DNA of 50,196 bases. Source: Phytoactinopolyspora halophila (lineage in GTDB: Bacteria > Actinomycetota > Actinomycetes > Jiangellales > Jiangellaceae). The notes below the pieces were generated by a model. The model was not told the DNA's origin. It did no database searches and saw only the letters and a program-made list of their open reading frames with translations. The stretch is from the NCBI RefSeq assembly GCF_003287285.1, contig NZ_QMIG01000030.1, positions 1 to 50,196 on the forward strand, written 5' to 3'. Below, piece by piece: positions 49,134 to 50,196 of this stretch. A program made the translations under genes and the position numbers. Each line of letters opens with the position of its first letter. Within the stretch, counting starts at the first letter, position 1.

Positions 49134-49541
49134 ATGTCCGTCGAGCTGATGAACCCGCCGGGATTGCACCAACCCGAGGCGTACCGTCAGATGTCCGTAG
49201 CCCAGGGCTCGAAACTGGTGTTCCTGGCCGGCCAGGTGGCGCGCGACGCCAACGGCCAGCCGGTCGGCACGGGAGACCTGGCCGCCCAGGTGGAGCAGGT
49301 CTATCTCAACGTCGGCACAGCCCTCGCGGAGGTCGGCGCCTCATTTGCCAACATCGCGAAGCTGACCATCTACGTCGTCGACTGGAGCGCCGACAAGAGG
49401 CCCCTTCTCAATGAAGGTGTCGCCCGGGCAGCAGCACAGCTCGGCGTCGACCCCATCAAGCCGTCCACCCTGCTGGGGATCTCCGCGCTGGCCGAACCCG
49501 ACCTCATGGTCGAGGTCGATGCCGTGGCGGTCCTGGACTAG
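49134..49541 (+). CDS. RidA-family (YjgF/YER057c/UK114) protein
   Basis: A 135-residue protein with LVFLAGQVARDANGQPVGTG, VYLNVGTALAEVGASFANIA, KLTIYVVDW and STLLGISALAEPDLMVEVDA. The typical RidA arginine (near GRxA/RPxRT) is replaced by a KPSTLLGIS variant, so the enamine-deaminase activity of RidA proper is uncertain; RidA-like subfamilies often differ here. ATG 49134 has GAGG-AAGGG upstream. It is alone between the decayed GNAT gene and a gene remnant, and its stop region overlaps the end of that remnant. Confidence 0.88.
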   Translation: MSVELMNPPGLHQPEAYRQMSVAQGSKLVFLAGQVARDANGQPVGTGDLAAQVEQVYLNVGTALAEVGASFANIAKLTIYVVDWSADKRPLLNEGVARAAAQLGVDPIKPSTLLGISALAEPDLMVEVDAVAVLD

Positions 49542-49735
49542 CGGCCGAGCATCATACGGAGTTGCTGAGTGGCTCGCCCGTGCCACCACGTGCCCTCTCC
49601 GCCACGTCGGAGCAGCTCCTCGAGCTCATCGCCGAGGCGGACCTCGTCATTGTGGAAAGAACCCCACGCGTCGATCACGCCGCACTCAGCCAACCCTCTC
49701 TCGGTCCACCTTCCCCAGTACGCCGCACGGGTGCC
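49538..49735 (-). pseudogene. 3' remnant of an unknown gene
   Basis: On the minus strand the last about 65 codons before the stop at 49538-49540 have strong codon bias and a protein-like sequence (AAYWGRWTERGLAECGVIDA, then WGSFHNDEVRLGDELEELLR and TWWHGRATQQLRMMLGR). No convincing start or N-terminal part exists upstream, where the Rpn-type gene begins on the other strand. It looks like the surviving C-terminal end of a gene cut by the rearrangement at the right edge. I do not recognise the family. Confidence 0.4.
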
Positions 49736-49771
49736 CCGGGCCCGTCGGTGCTGGCTTGTACGGTTCCGGGC

Positions 49772-50196
49772 ATGTCGAGTCAGTCGGGTGGGGCCCATGA
49801 TGCGGTGTTTCGTCGGATTCTTGGTGAGCCCGCGAATGCGGCCTCGCAGATCCGCGCGGCCGTGCCGGCCGCACTGGTCGACCGACTCGATCTGGACCGG
49901 CTCAGCCGGGCCTGCGGCAGCTTCGTCGATGCCACGCTGCGCTCAGCGAACATCCCCGGGCCACCCGCTTGCCTGCGATCATCCCGCTGGTCGTGCACCA
50001 CAACCGCCGCCCATGGGCCGGGCCCACAAACGTGCTCGACCTGCTCGACCTCGACCGCGACACCACCCACGCGGCCCAGCCCTACCTGCCCCAATTCCAA
50101 TTCCTGCTCGACGACCTCGCCCACCTCGACGAACACGCACTGCGCACCCGGCCGCTGACCCCGCCGGTTCGCCTCACCCTGCTGCTACTCACCATC
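49772..50196 (+). pseudogene. Rpn-family recombination-promoting nuclease/transposase, internally deleted and frameshifted
   Basis: The first about 60 codons from ATG 49772 match the N terminus of Rpn (PD-(D/E)XK) proteins: HDAVFRRILGEPANAASQIR and LVDRLDLDRLSRACGSFVDA. After about 49955 the frame changes; the next frame carries the later part of the same family (PAIIPLVVHHNRRPW, VLDLLDLDRDTT, YLPQFQFLLDDLAHLDEHAL, TRPLTPPVRLTLLLL) up to the window end. The middle section with the nuclease catalytic residues (the TDLLF and EHQS regions of relatives) is missing. The gene is therefore a deleted remnant and cannot make an active nuclease. Confidence 0.75.

Noticed and set aside
48773-49135. 120-codon minus-strand frame over the GNAT region
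   Set aside because: The acetyltransferase-like sequence is in a different frame; this one is a shadow.

Overview
The window is high-GC DNA from an actinobacterium. Supporting signs are the very high third-position GC, frequent GTG starts with purine-rich ribosome binding sites, Tat and lipoprotein export signals, WYL, IclR, FadR and AraC regulators, a Corynebacterium-type inositol operon and a single-chain acyl-CoA carboxylase. The genus cannot be fixed from the sequence alone. No phage, integrase, CRISPR array or rRNA is visible. Mobile traces are a family of long palindromes and a broken Rpn-type transposase/nuclease gene at the right edge.

Layout. 1-319: end of an unknown gene. 379-8791 (minus): a seven-gene myo-inositol catabolic operon (iolG, iolC, Cgl0159-like aldolase, iolB, iolD, iolA, iolE-like) that covers every step from inositol to acetyl-CoA and dihydroxyacetone phosphate. 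9059-9131: tRNA-Asn. 9251-15558: single genes (small secreted protein, YezG-like protein, PhoD phosphatase, VOC protein with a divergent WYL regulator and a palindromic operator, Rieske lipoprotein, alpha/beta hydrolase). 15628-17766: a two-receptor fusion protein, a betaine-type binding domain joined to a GluR0-like glutamate-receptor ion channel. 17767-20250: a perfect 89-nt palindrome, AraC regulator, hydrolase and SnoaL-like protein. 20351-25840: a 1829-residue acyl-CoA carboxylase. 25966-26574: a two-module VOC protein.

26702-34780 (minus): an IclR-headed operon with a polyamine-type ABC importer, a fused alpha/beta E1 2-oxoacid dehydrogenase and an enolase-superfamily enzyme; most junctions overlap (ATGA). 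It looks like uptake of an acid, conversion to a 2-oxoacid and decarboxylation. 35085-35158: tRNA-Met (elongator). 35568-45165 (minus) and 45331-47842 (plus): a divergent sugar regulon. One arm holds a sugar-binding lipoprotein, GH31 glycosidase, permease, ATPase, sugar-acid dehydratase, APH-fold kinase, SMP-30 lactonase and an altered enolase; the other holds a FadR-type regulator and two short-chain dehydrogenases. Together they suggest import and hydrolysis of a glycoside, oxidation to a lactone, hydrolysis, dehydration, then an unusual kinase plus enolase step. 47907-50196: VapBC toxin-antitoxin pair with its operators, a decayed GNAT gene, RidA, a gene remnant and the internally deleted Rpn gene.

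The most unusual items are the betaine-receptor/glutamate-receptor-channel fusion (which lacks the usual amino-acid-binding arginine), the enolase paralogue with His-to-Ala and Glu-to-Asp active-site changes beside an APH-type kinase, and the palindrome family whose outer arms differ between copies yet are perfectly self-complementary and begin at the base after a stop codon.
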